The position numbers and the translations under genes were made by a program. A model generated the notes under the pieces. The model did not search any database. It was not told the origin of the DNA and was given only the letters and a program-made list of their open reading frames with translations. Shown one piece after another: positions 1 through 10,002 of a stretch of DNA of 64,000 nucleotides (the stretch's first letter is position 1; every line of letters starts with the position of its first letter). This DNA comes from Celoporthe dispersa (taxonomy: Eukaryota; Ascomycota; Sordariomycetes; Diaporthales; Cryphonectriaceae): the NCBI GenBank assembly GCA_016584495.1, contig WAID01000015.1:930501-994500 (forward strand), in the 5' to 3' direction.

Positions 1-126
1 GATCACCGTGTGCCAATCAAGACGTGCGATGTGATTGCCGTTGTCGGCGAGATCATGAGTCTGGCTCGGCAGACTGGGGTTCTGGGACCATGGGACTACC
101 TGGAAACTGACGAGAAATTCCTCTGA
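1..126 (+). CDS. 3' end of an unidentified gene (partial)
   Basis: The first frame is open from base 1 to a TGA at 124-126, giving 41 residues that end in GVLGPWDYLETDEKFL. The codon use looks coding and the stop is followed by ordinary AT-rich 3' flank. I do not recognise the C-terminus and give no function. It lies next to an acyltransferase and an FAD monooxygenase, so it may be another member of the same biosynthetic gene group. The start and main domains lie left of the window. Confidence 0.45.
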   Translation, partial: DHRVPIKTCDVIAVVGEIMSLARQTGVLGPWDYLETDEKFL

Positions 127-397
127 GCTGTATATCATATCGGATCACTTTTATGAGGGTGGAAACCTCAACCTAGATGGAGACCTATAATTGAATCACA
201 AGGCAGTTTGCTGGCCTCAAATCTGAAGGCATATATAATTAAGTCAACGGGACCAAAAGATCGCTAGTTGCTTTTCCAGTGATGTATTCAGATAATGAAT
301 GTTAAAAGATTCTCGTTTTCTGTGAATACAGAGACTATATTTAAGCTTTCGAACACACTCGAGTCCGATATAGTCTCGGACGATGCATTCGGATACT

Positions 398-1837
398 TCA
401 GTCTTTGTCGATCAGCTCAGCATAAGTATTCCATTCAGCATCCGCCTTAAGGTCCGCCAAGTCCTGATCATTCAGACACACAAGAAAGTCTGTAAACCCA
501 TCCAGTGTCTTTGGGAGCATCATAGCCGTGGTGGCGCGGGGGATGAACTTCGGCCTCCGCAACAGCGAGATCTTGCCCAGCCTGCCAAACGACACACTGT
601 AAAGGTCAGATTGCGCGATGGACGTGAAGGCCACGTCGTTCAGAGTCATCTCGCCACCGTACATAATTGTCGTTTTGTCAGGTGTATTGGCCAGGCGAGT
701 CACAAAGCTTCGCACAGCGTGCTCGTTGATGTCCTCCGCGAGGTGCTTCCGCATGAGACTAGCCAGCGTCGCTAGTGGTTGCTCGGCAATCTCGGAAAAC
801 GTCTGCCTCGAGAAGGTATTGTAGACCATGTGTCCCATGTATTCTACCGGCACGCCCATAGTGCTGCGGACATCAACTGCCCGCACGAATTTTGAGGCGG
901 TGGTGGCGGATTCGGGGGAGCGCGCGAGTCGCAGGGCCACCAGCCGCTTCCAGAAGAATGCCGTCAGGGTGTCATTAGACGACACGAATTTAACAGGAGG
1001 TACGAACTTAGTTGTGTCGCTGGCCGTGTTCTTGAGGGCGGATAAGCTATTGGGTGAGAAGCGGAACTGGCACCAGCGGCCGTACGGCGCGGGCACAGCC
1101 GGAATGGCAATGTTGAGCAGTGATGGTCGATCGTAGCGACTCAAATCGACAGACTGCTCATCAGGTCCAAGGAGGCGAACCATGTGACGACGGTCACGAT
1201 TTCCTTCCTCGACCTCCAGCTGCGTGAACTCCTCGCCGTTCAGAGCCTTGGACAGCAGCTTCAAGAATTGGAGTATGCCGCTGCCGGGCATGATGTTGTG
1301 CTGGGCAGCAACATCTAGAAGGAGACCACCGCGAATGAAGTTTGCCTGGAGCGCGAGCACGGCTGCTGGGTCGTCCTCGGTCTCCTGGTAGCTCTGAGGG
1401 AAAGACACGCACGGTGTCAGCACGTCCGGATCGAACGCATCGATAGGGCCCTTGGCGGCCACGATCTCGTCAAACGAAGCGCATTCGTCCGAGCAGTCTT
1501 TGACGCGTAAGATGCTATTTGGCTCCTCCCAGAGTGGGCAGTGCTCAATCTTGAATAACCCCGAGTTCCCAGGCCCGCTGCCCTCGTTGACAACCTTGCC
1601 TGTCATCCATGGGAACGTCTTCGTCACCTTCAGGACTGCAGATTTGAGGTCTCGAGCAACCGAATCCGGAGTTGCGCCTTCTGGGAGCTTGAAACAGAGC
1701 AGGAAATGTGTGTAGCTCTTTAGCAGGCGAAGCTGTCCAAAGATGTCTTGGTAGCGAGAGAGGTCTGAGTAGTCGGCCATGGCGGGATCAATGTGTGTAG
1801 GACTCCGGCAATGAGAAGAAACGGGTGCGTCAATCAC
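398..1837 (-). CDS. BAHD/trichothecene 3-O-acetyltransferase-like acyltransferase
   Basis: Single-exon gene of 479 codons; a second in-frame ATG at 1780 (MADYSDLSRYQD) gives 460 residues and fits the family start better. The N-terminal pattern (FGQLRLLKSYTHFLLCFKLP) and the C-terminal GRLGKISLLRRPKFIP block resemble fungal trichothecene 3-O-acetyltransferase-type proteins, which move acyl groups from acyl-CoA to hydroxyls in the cytosol. The usual HxxxD catalytic motif appears as HNIMPG: the His is present but the Asp is replaced by Pro. The DFGxGxGKP-type structural motif is also weakened to SFGRLGK. It may therefore be a divergent or weakly active enzyme. It is transcribed away from the FAD monooxygenase at 2240, with a 402-bp shared upstream region. 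Substrate unknown; a tailoring role in a secondary-metabolite pathway is inferred. Confidence 0.8.
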   Translation of the reverse strand: MIDAPVSSHCRSPTHIDPAMADYSDLSRYQDIFGQLRLLKSYTHFLLCFKLPEGATPDSVARDLKSAVLKVTKTFPWMTGKVVNEGSGPGNSGLFKIEHCPLWEEPNSILRVKDCSDECASFDEIVAAKGPIDAFDPDVLTPCVSFPQSYQETEDDPAAVLALQANFIRGGLLLDVAAQHNIMPGSGILQFLKLLSKALNGEEFTQLEVEEGNRDRRHMVRLLGPDEQSVDLSRYDRPSLLNIAIPAVPAPYGRWCQFRFSPNSLSALKNTASDTTKFVPPVKFVSSNDTLTAFFWKRLVALRLARSPESATTASKFVRAVDVRSTMGVPVEYMGHMVYNTFSRQTFSEIAEQPLATLASLMRKHLAEDINEHAVRSFVTRLANTPDKTTIMYGGEMTLNDVAFTSIAQSDLYSVSFGRLGKISLLRRPKFIPRATTAMMLPKTLDGFTDFLVCLNDQDLADLKADAEWNTYAELIDKD

Positions 1838-2239
1838 CAGACAATCATGACATCGTACGATGGTAATGCATCTATATGTACGGTTTTCTCAACCTGGAGT
1901 CACACATCCCACGTTTCTGTTAGGTGGTAATTAGGAGGTATGCCGCCGAAGTTGAGGATTACCTGCAGAACTCGGGACCACAAATACTCCGGATCTAGGA
2001 ACAGAAAATGTAGACGGACCATTTCTGATCTGGGTACGGATCTTAATGCCGACAATTTTAATTCCCACGTCATGGTCGGCCGATATCAATTCACGGTCTG
2101 ACAACTACTTTATACTTCAGCAAGTGGGTGGCATTTCAAATTGATCATATATACGTGCAGCGCTCGACGACTCAATTAGTGAACTGATCGCACGATACGG
2201 ATTCTTCATTTGTTGCATCATTGTTCCACCCGAGATAAA
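1838..2239. promoter_or_regulatory. divergent promoter region, acyltransferase / FAD monooxygenase
   Basis: These 402 bases separate two divergent biosynthesis-type genes and hold no convincing ORF. A TATA-like CATATATA lies at 2146-2153, about 90 bp before the monooxygenase ATG. A perfect 8-bp palindrome TCGGCCGA lies at 2076-2083; CGG-containing palindromes are typical binding sites of Zn2Cys6 factors such as the one encoded at 10.0-12.4 kb. That link is inference. Confidence 0.4.
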
Positions 2240-3806
2240 ATGCCGGGCGTAGTCAAAAACGAAGAACCTCTCGAGGTCGCCATTGTTGGTGGTGGCATCA
2301 TCGGCCTAGCCTTGGCAGCCGGTCTTGTGTATCGCAACGTTCGGGTCAAGGTCTATGAGAAGACATCGTCATTCCGTCCGATTGGGGCCGGGATAGGTTT
2401 TACTGTGAGTGTCTCCGCTCTAGAATGTTTGAAGCCTCGATTTAGGGCAACAAATCAGCTAACGATCTACGATAGCCTAGTAGGTGTTTTCTTCGTCTTG
2501 ACAGACGCCACGAGGCTGAAGAGTGGGGATTAATATCATTCAAGATACCAAGGAAGCCCTCGCTCTCTTACACCCTGGAGCTCTTGAGGCCGAAAGAAAG
2601 GTGGCCACCGCGAATGGTGACCCGAACGATCCAAATGACTGGCTTAAATACGTGGACGCTTATAACCACGAAGGCGACGAAGGAGATGAAGAGCCTCTTC
2701 GCTTCCAGCTCTACACAGGCTACCGGGGATTTGAAGGATGCGTTCGTGCGCATTTCCTGGAAGAATTGCTCAAATTGATCTCGGAAGATGTGGTCGTATT
2801 CAGCAAGAACATAGACACTGTTGTGGATCACGGAGATAACAAGAAGACGATACTCAAGTTCAAGGACGGGACTACTGCCGAAGCAGATGTCGGTATGTTG
2901 TTGAGCTGATTCTGCCACGATCCTTTTCTTTTCCCCTCCTTGATGTGCTAAAAGAGTATAATTAGTTGTCGGCTGCGATGGCATCAAGTCGCGCATCCGA
3001 AAGCTGATGCTGGGCAACCATCCCGCAGCTGAGCCGTCATACAACCATCAGTACGCCGTCCGGTGCGCCCTGCCAATGGAACTCGCAGCTGAGGCATTGG
3101 GAGAGTACAAGGCCCACAATCGTCACATGCACATGGGTCAGAATAGCTACATCGGAAGCGTGCCCATCGGCCTAGGCAAGATGATCAACGTAGTGGCTTT
3201 TGTGTTGGATCCAGGCGAGTGGCCTGACAAGGACAGCCTCACAGCGCGCGCTGATGCCGACACGATCGTCAAAGCCTTCCAGCACCACCGCGCACCCATT
3301 CGACGCCTAATCCAAAAGGTGGTCGAGTATACAGGCGAGGCTGGGCTGGTCAAGTGGGGATTTTCGACAGCGTGGACAATCCGTCTCCCACCTTTTCCAA
3401 GGGCCGCGTGGCAATCGCTGGTGATGCTGCTCACGCCATGAGCCCCCATCACGGTGCGGGCGCGGGAACGGGTATCGAGGACTGCCTCGTGCTGGCGGAG
3501 TTGCTGGCCGATGTGGACAAGGGTGTTGGCGCGGGTGCTGGCCTGGGCGTGGGAAGGGGAGCAGCGGTCCGAGCAGCTCTTCAAGCGTACACTAATATTC
3601 GTATTGAGCGCGCTCACTTCATCTGTAGCAGCAGTCGTGTGATCGGTCAGCTCCTCGAGTGGCGGTATCCACCGACTATGACAGACTGGGACAAATGCCT
3701 GGCCGAACTGAGATGGCGCTCGCACAAGATTTGGCATTACGACGAAGGCCAGATGGTGATGGATGCACAGGCCGAGTACAAGAAGTTGCTGAAAGCTGGA
3801 CAATGA
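2240..3806 (+). CDS. FAD-dependent monooxygenase, salicylate hydroxylase-like (frame break)
   Basis: Group A flavoprotein monooxygenase of about 450 residues. Seen in order: the N-terminal dinucleotide-binding motif VAIVGGGIIGLALA, then EKTSSFRPIGAGIGF, the VVGCDGIKSRIRK DG-type motif, and the second FAD motif GRVAIAGDAAHAMSPHHGAG. Such enzymes use FAD and NAD(P)H to hydroxylate aromatic or polyketide/terpenoid substrates. Start chosen at 2240; an upstream in-frame ATG at 2210 is possible. Intron 1 is uncertain: either 2397-2523 (phase-consistent, weak donor) or 2405-2552 (strong GTGAGT donor, slightly short join). Intron 2 is clear at 2893-2965. A one-base frame break occurs at the G4 run 3356-3359: frame 1 reads through VKWGF, while the family sequence IFDSVDNP continues in the next frame, requiring one added base. 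Ends at 3806. Confidence 0.82.
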
Positions 3807-4417
3807 GATTGAGGGGACATTCGCTCGATTGATGGGAGCCTCTGGGTGCAAATGTATAGTTGTCTAACAAGCCAAAACATATACGTACAGCCACGCTCCT
3901 CGTGATAGTAGTGTCTTTGATAATTCCTCTTCACTGCACATCTATGAATTACATTGGTACTATGGCTTAAGCCGGATAACGAAACTAGAGGGAGCCTATA
4001 CGGTATGGAGATAGGATGAGGAGGGATCAGAGCATCTGTACATAACAAGTTGTTCATCGCGCAAATATCTTGTTTCGTGCTGTTGCAGAAATTGTGACTT
4101 TTTTTTTAGTTTTCTTTTGCTTTCATTTGAGGTACTTTTTAGCATCCTTCCCCTGTCAATATCTCACCAAGAAGAGTTTCTAGTACAGCTGAAATAAAGC
4201 GAAGTGCTTCTCCGGAAAGTCAATGGGGTATGTGCACTTAATCATAATTAAATTTACGCACTTCCGGGACCAATAACGATGTACAGAGTTTGTGAGTCAC
4301 TTCTTAAATTTATAGTGATCGCGTTAACTACCCTCAGGTTACACTACGTATATTCTTTACATTCTAATGATCCCTTCTATTACCACGTATACAATTCACA
4401 CATAAGTCTAAACCCGT
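3807..4417. other. intergenic, convergent 3' ends
   Basis: Lies between the stop of the FAD monooxygenase and the stop of the secreted FAD oxidoreductase on the other strand. It is AT-rich, especially after 4080 (T-runs), as expected for two facing 3' UTRs. I see no gene or repeat in it. Confidence 0.5.
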
Positions 4418-5797
4418 TCATAGGTCCATCACGATGTCTGGGAGCAGCGTAGCTGTGTAATTCCACAGCTGGCTCGATCCGGGCAGAAATTGAGTTCCGG
4501 TATACCACGTGTTGCGATATCCCTGAAGACCATACATTTTACCCCAGTAACCGTCCTTGATGGCCTCTGATGTTAGGCTTGGGCGGAAGGGCGAGTGGCT
4601 ACTGAAGGCAGCGAGCTCGATATCTGCAGTCTTCCCGGTGAGACCAGTGACAAATGTGTTGATGAGGTCCAGGTTCTCTTCCTGGGCATCGTTGGCGGAC
4701 AATATGTTGGTCGAGAAAGCCCTGTAAGTGTACAGATTTTCCACCGCTGTAGGTGCAAAACTAATGAGGGCTGGTGGCTGTGGTAGATAGTACTCGGCAT
4801 CGGGGTCTGCATTCTCGTATGCTATTCCTGCAGGCAGAACCGCCTCCGAGAACCGCACGAGGCCTGTATAGTAGCCGCTGACTTCAAAGTCTATGAAAAC
4901 TTGTTCCTCATTGGTGTCTGGAGCGAATGGAGCCATGTTGCTCTTGGTCGTTGGGATCGTGATGAGCAGACGCGAAGCCTTGATTAGCTTGAGGCCTGTC
5001 GCTGTAGATACCACTAGATAGGTGGCCTCATCTGCGGTGCTGCTACGATTGGCTGCTATGACGGTCGAGTTCAGAAGCACGCTCGAGCCTAGCACATCGA
5101 GAGCCGATTCGTAGATCTTATCGTTGCCGCCCACGATACGGTTGGTAGAAGTAGTGGTCAACTCAGCCAGACCAGCGTCTACCAAGACCCCAAAGGAAGG
5201 CGTATTTAGTAGTGGTGCTCCCCAGATGGTGAAGAGCTCGTAGGCAATGTCGCCGAGGTCGTATTTAGCGATGAAGTCCTCCATCGACAGGTATAAGTCC
5301 TCTGGAACAGGAGTAGCCACGTCGCTCGTATATTCCATCCATGGGTACTTGTAGCACTGTTCGAGCCAGCCTGTGAAGTTCGTGCCGGGTGTAAAGTCCA
5401 GTATTTCGGTCGATGGGAAGTCCGCAAAGACGGTGGTGTTGTAAGGCGAAGCAATCAGATCATTGGAAGGCGTCACGTTCAGGCGGCTAAAGAAATCGAG
5501 TGTGTTGGCGATGTTTTGATACCGCTGCACGCCATAGTCGATCGCGATCCCCGTTGCAGGATCAACATATGTGTTGGTGTGGCCTCCCAACAGGCCTAGC
5601 TTTTCAATAACAGCGACGCTATGTCCCATATCAGACAGTGACACGCCGGCATAAGTACCTGTTGCGCCCCCTCCAATAATGGCCACGTCGACCTCGATTA
5701 CATCTCCTGATGCATATGAGGACGGGTCGAAGCTTGGCGTTGCACAGACAGTCGTCGCGAGCGCGAGCGCAAGATGAAGTGTGCTAAGTCGAGCCAT
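4418..5797 (-). CDS. secreted FAD/NAD(P)-binding oxidoreductase (amine-oxidase fold, cyclopiazonate dehydrogenase-like)
   Basis: Intronless gene of 459 codons. Residues 1-19 (MARLSTLHLALALATTVCA) form a typical signal peptide. Residues about 37-67 carry a Rossmann FAD-binding motif VDVAIIGGGATGTYAG followed by an acidic ribose-binding position (VIEK) and GGHTNTY. Several N-glycosylation sequons (NTT, NFT, NST, NRS, NYT) support passage through the secretory pathway. Overall layout and length fit the fungal flavin amine-oxidase-like group that includes beta-cyclopiazonate dehydrogenase; this assignment is from pattern recognition only and the substrate is unknown. It lies between the FAD monooxygenase and a P450, divergent from the P450, so a role in the same pathway is plausible. 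A stand-alone secreted oxidase is the alternative. Confidence 0.78.
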   Translation of the reverse strand: MARLSTLHLALALATTVCATPSFDPSSYASGDVIEVDVAIIGGGATGTYAGVSLSDMGHSVAVIEKLGLLGGHTNTYVDPATGIAIDYGVQRYQNIANTLDFFSRLNVTPSNDLIASPYNTTVFADFPSTEILDFTPGTNFTGWLEQCYKYPWMEYTSDVATPVPEDLYLSMEDFIAKYDLGDIAYELFTIWGAPLLNTPSFGVLVDAGLAELTTTSTNRIVGGNDKIYESALDVLGSSVLLNSTVIAANRSSTADEATYLVVSTATGLKLIKASRLLITIPTTKSNMAPFAPDTNEEQVFIDFEVSGYYTGLVRFSEAVLPAGIAYENADPDAEYYLPQPPALISFAPTAVENLYTYRAFSTNILSANDAQEENLDLINTFVTGLTGKTADIELAAFSSHSPFRPSLTSEAIKDGYWGKMYGLQGYRNTWYTGTQFLPGSSQLWNYTATLLPDIVMDL

Positions 5798-7568
5798 TTT
5801 CTTGTGATTGATGCTCCTAGTGCGGGAGATTGTGACAAAAGTAGCTGTGTATAAAGACTAGACTTCACAGGAATTTCCTTTGGAGATCACATCTGAAGAA
5901 TGTTACGTCTTCTTTAAATAATTCGGTCTATGATATTTGCTATGGAGAATTAAGACCGTACTGGCATGGGGCTGAAAAGTGAGCCTATCGTCATTCCAAC
6001 AACCTGCCACCAATTTCATAACCTCCTCAACTCGACAATCCACCCATAACCACATATTCTGAATCCATGTGCTGAATTCGGGGACGCCGAATCCTCTTTG
6101 CTCGGTAGTGTAGAAACTGCGAAAGGGGCGTTACGTAGTGCTAAAACTATCGTGAGACCAGGGATTGGAGTGTGCCTGTGCCTCGTCGTGTGATCATAGA
6201 TTACGTTTCTTCCCCTGTCCAATCAAGGAGGGATAAGTATGTTGGATGCCATCAGGCATAGGAGGCAGTGATTGAACCAATCTAGACATAGCCGGAAATT
6301 TTCTCAGCCTCGGCCACGTAAGCAGTCCAGTGAGTTATGACGGGTCGAATGTGTGTCTGAGCACATAGCACGATCTAATGTGATGAGGCATCCATTGCCG
6401 GATCTCTCAGCCTCAGCCTCGGGGACGTAGAGTCACAAGCGGCGCGTGATCTCTAGGCGAAAAAGATAATCACACAAAGATGGGCCTGAATAAGCTATGT
6501 TCAGCTCTCAGAGGCAAAAAAAGGTATGTATGACCGGGGAAATTCGGAAGGGGCCAAAAAAAGGGTAAAAAGGGTCAAAAGCAATACGACATGAAGGAGC
6601 CAACCTGACGCCACGAGGATTTATAGATCCGCCAGGGTCTTCAATCCCACGTGAGAAGTCCAATATGGGGGCCTGGGGCTGGAGGTCATATACAGTTCGG
6701 ACTTTCAGAACTCTACCCTTCGGAGTATATGATTCTCCGCTTCATCAGTAGAGCCAAGATGAAGAAGCTCTCTGGGATATTTGCTAAATCCCAATTGAAG
6801 TTCAGGCTGGGCTAAGCCAAGTTTGCGAAGTTGAGTCTAGGCGTTCCATATTTGCTCCGAAACATCAACCCCGAACACTCATATTCTCTTTGAACGGGTG
6901 ACAAGACCATGACGAATTTAAGCTCATGATAATTATTTGATGATATATTTTGAGGCTGGTGTACAATATATTCAAGCGCACACTGGAAGCATCGTCTATT
7001 TGTAAGAGCCACACCGAGCAACACATATCATGGGACCTTGAGAATGGTTGTCCGGATATACAGGCCGACCAAGAAGGAGCGCAAATTATCGAGGAGATAA
7101 ATAGTATACGGAAAAGGCGGCGAACAACAATCTTTCTCGGGGGGTGACCCAAAGCTAAGCAGGACGGCACGGAGTATTTGGTGCTCGGGCATAGAAGGAA
7201 GCTTTTCTTTCCCACCGATTTGTCTCCCTTGCATATTTCCACTGGCAATGTTTCCACCATTTGTCAGAACTACACCACCGCATTCGCTATGATAAATATG
7301 ATCGGTGACTTATGTTGTGGAATTACCGGGCATAAGCCGAAGAAGGGCAGTCGTTACAGCTTGAAAAGCTCACCTCTTCAGTAAAGACCTTCGGGAGAGC
7401 TCTATCTTTAAGATCTCCCTTGTTGATTTAGAGTCTGTCTATCGAAAGTACTTCGTCTCAACCCTTCGGTCTAACATATTAGGCATTTAATAGCCCGTCC
7501 TGTCATCGTCACTTATTTACTCAGAGTAGAAAAATATTTGGACAGTCAGGTAGGAGGTCAGCTGAAAT
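5798..7568. other. 1.8-kb divergent intergenic region
   Basis: Upstream of both the secreted oxidoreductase (-) and the P450 (+). I find no supported gene; short ORFs here lack homology-like features. Contains an imperfect direct repeat (listed separately) and purine-rich patches around 6515-6590. Confidence 0.5.
6291..6429 (+). repeat. imperfect direct repeat pair in promoter region
   Basis: Copy 1 at 6291-6320 and copy 2 at 6397-6429 share GCCGGA, then TCTCAGCCTCGG, then ACGTA, about 106 bp apart. Copy 2 has an extra CAGCCT duplication. Possible paired regulator sites or a local duplication; function unknown. Confidence 0.4.
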
Positions 7569-9412
7569 ATGGAAAATACCATGCCAACCGCTGGTGAGGT
7601 GACAGGGCGGTTGCCCATCGTTGCCGTGGTTATTGGTGGGCTCGCCGCGGCTTATGTTGTACTCAGTGTGTTTGCATCATATTGGAGGCTTCGTGATGTG
7701 CCTGGGCCATTTTGGGCAAAATTCACTGATGCCCAGAGAATGTCTTGGGTCTTCACGAAAAAGGCCGAAACCATCCACCTTGATCTCCACCAAAAGCATG
7801 GCGAGTTTGTTCGACTCGGACCAAACATGATCTCGCTGAGTGATCCTGCGGCCATACCAGAGCTCTATCCTATGCGACCTGGTTTCATTAAGGCAAGTGT
7901 CACTTTCTCAGTCCTACTTGACGGTAACAAAATACTCATCCACAGCTTAGAGTCTCTTTTATCGAGGCATCATGCCCTATATCAAGGGAGGTGCCATGCC
8001 GGCTGTGTTTACAACCCAGGACGAGGCTATGCACAAAAAGCTTCGGACTCCGATCTCCAGTCTTTATTCTACCTCGCACCTTCTCACCTTCGAGCCTTTT
8101 GTCGATGAGGTAACTGGTATCTTCTTTGAGCAACTGGACCGCCGATTTGCCAAGACCGGTGCCACATTGGATATTGGACGCTGGCTTCAGTTCTGGGCCT
8201 ACGACCTTATGGGCACCATGACATTTTCAAAACGTTATGGATTCTTGGAGACTGGCGACGACATAAATGGTCTCATGGCCGGGGCTTGGAGTTTTAATCT
8301 GAGTATTGGGCCAGTAAGTCTCCCCAAATTACCCGTACTATATGAGAGAGAAAGCTGACCTCTCGAATTAGATGACACAATGGCCACTCGCCGACAGAAT
8401 CCTTTACAAGAGTCCTCTGGCGGATGTGCTGAAGAACCAGGTAGCCGCGCCAATCCTCCGTGTCGTGTCCCAGAACGTGGATGAGCGGACGAAGAATGGT
8501 CTAGCCGCAGCAAAGCAAGACGGTAGCAAGGGCGACTTCCTGTCTTACTTCATCCGCATTCAGCAAGAACACAGTGATTTGCCAGACTGGTGAGTCGATC
8601 CGGGCATTTTCATACCACGAATATGATTATATCTGACAAGATGGTACATAGGGCGTGCCGGACCTGGACCTATTCCAATGTCATCGCAGGATCAGACTCG
8701 GTCTCCGCCGTGCTGCGGGAGCTGGTCTACCAACTGCTCGCAAACCCTGAGAGCCTCGCCAAGCTGCTAGAGGAGCTTCGTGCGGCTAATTCATCAACGG
8801 GGTTTTCTAAGCCATATCCCAAGTGGAACGAGGTCAAGGACCTGCCGTACCTCGACGCATGCTTCCACGAAGCATCTCGCCTGCATCCGCCCTTCTGCCT
8901 GCCGTTCGAGCGTGTCGTCCCGAAGGGCGGTGTCTTCCTTCATGGCCGCTTTGTGCCAGAGGGCACCTGCGTCGGCATGAATCCCTACGTTGTCAACCGC
9001 CACAAGCCCACCTTCGGCGAGGACGTCGAGACCTGGCGGCCTGAGCGTTTCATGGTTGATAATGAGGCCGCGCGGCGGAAGCTTACAGACTCTATCATGA
9101 CTGTACGCTGTACCCCTTCTGAATCAACTTGTAGTTATTGCTGTACTAATATTTTACTGTAGTTTGGTGCTGGTCGGCGAGTTTGTGCCGGAAAATTCAC
9201 CGCCATCATGGAGATCAAGAAGATCGTCCCTGCTTTATTCCTTAACTACAAGGTAAGTTATTCTTGAATGCTTTTGGAAACTCCTTCCTCATTGTGATAT
9301 TCTAACATGTAAGTAGATCGAGTTGCTGGATCCTAGCCAGTATTGGAAAGAAAGCTCCTATTTTTACAGACAACATGGTATTCTGGGAAAGCTGAGGAGG
9401 CAAGAGATGTAG
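7569..9412 (+). CDS. cytochrome P450 monooxygenase (pisatin demethylase-like)
   Basis: Six exons: 7569-7892, 7951-8313, 8372-8589, 8652-9102, 9163-9252, 9317-9412, giving 513 residues in an unbroken frame. An N-terminal membrane anchor (residues about 15-37) is followed by DVPGPFWAKFTDAQRM. I-helix motif SNVIAGSDS, K-helix HEASR (ExxR), WRPERF (PERF) and the haem-binding FGAGRRVCAG with the axial Cys are all present. The enzyme should sit on the ER membrane and oxidise a hydrophobic substrate with electrons from cytochrome P450 reductase. The first intron appears to be of the rare GC-AG type (AAG|GCAAGT ... TTAG|AGT); GT alternatives nearby bring a stop. Neighbouring tailoring enzymes suggest secondary metabolism. 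Substrate unknown. Confidence 0.93.
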
Positions 9413-10002
9413 GTGTCTGAAGACAAGGGATGTCTCGCAAAAGTCTATGGTCACACAGGACGGGCTAAGATATGCAATATGACCAGCGATGAGGTGGCTG
9501 TGGCACTAAAACAAAGGTGAAAATTCCATAGTAGACCACGTTCGTTGCCATTCTTCTGTGTGGAAAGCTATCCGTCCAACCTCAAGTGACAAACGAAAAT
9601 GTTCACCAAGTCTCTCGCAGATGATACAAGACTTGGTTGAAAAGCCACTGCTAGTATTGAACATGAATGGCCAAAAATATAATCAAAGGGGTGGTGCCAA
9701 TCATATGTTAACACACAAGGAGGCGCTCCTGACTTCTTTTTTTAAAAAGAAAATGGAGGGGGCAGGATTCGACATGAGGTTCGCTGTTAATGAAGCTGAA
9801 AGTAGCTGACAAGCCAGGTAATAAGATCAGAACCACTCCATACTATCGAAACCCATAGTGCAGGCATTAGCTTCGGCTTCGAGATCAAACTTAGGAGATT
9901 GCGCGGCATGCCCGAAAAATGCAGATGTTTCCAGGAGACCAGGCGACAACACATGAGCTATAACGAGGTCAGCAATTTCAATTCTCCTGACAAGTCGAGT
10001 GT
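9413..10002. other. intergenic, convergent 3' ends
   Basis: Between the P450 stop and the stop of the Zn2Cys6 regulator on the opposite strand. Short ORFs here (e.g. 9558-9809) have no recognisable domain. No repeat or RNA gene seen. Confidence 0.45.

Noticed and set aside
6812..7260. Overlapping short minus-strand ORFs upstream of the P450
   Set aside because: No motif and AT-rich promoter-like context.
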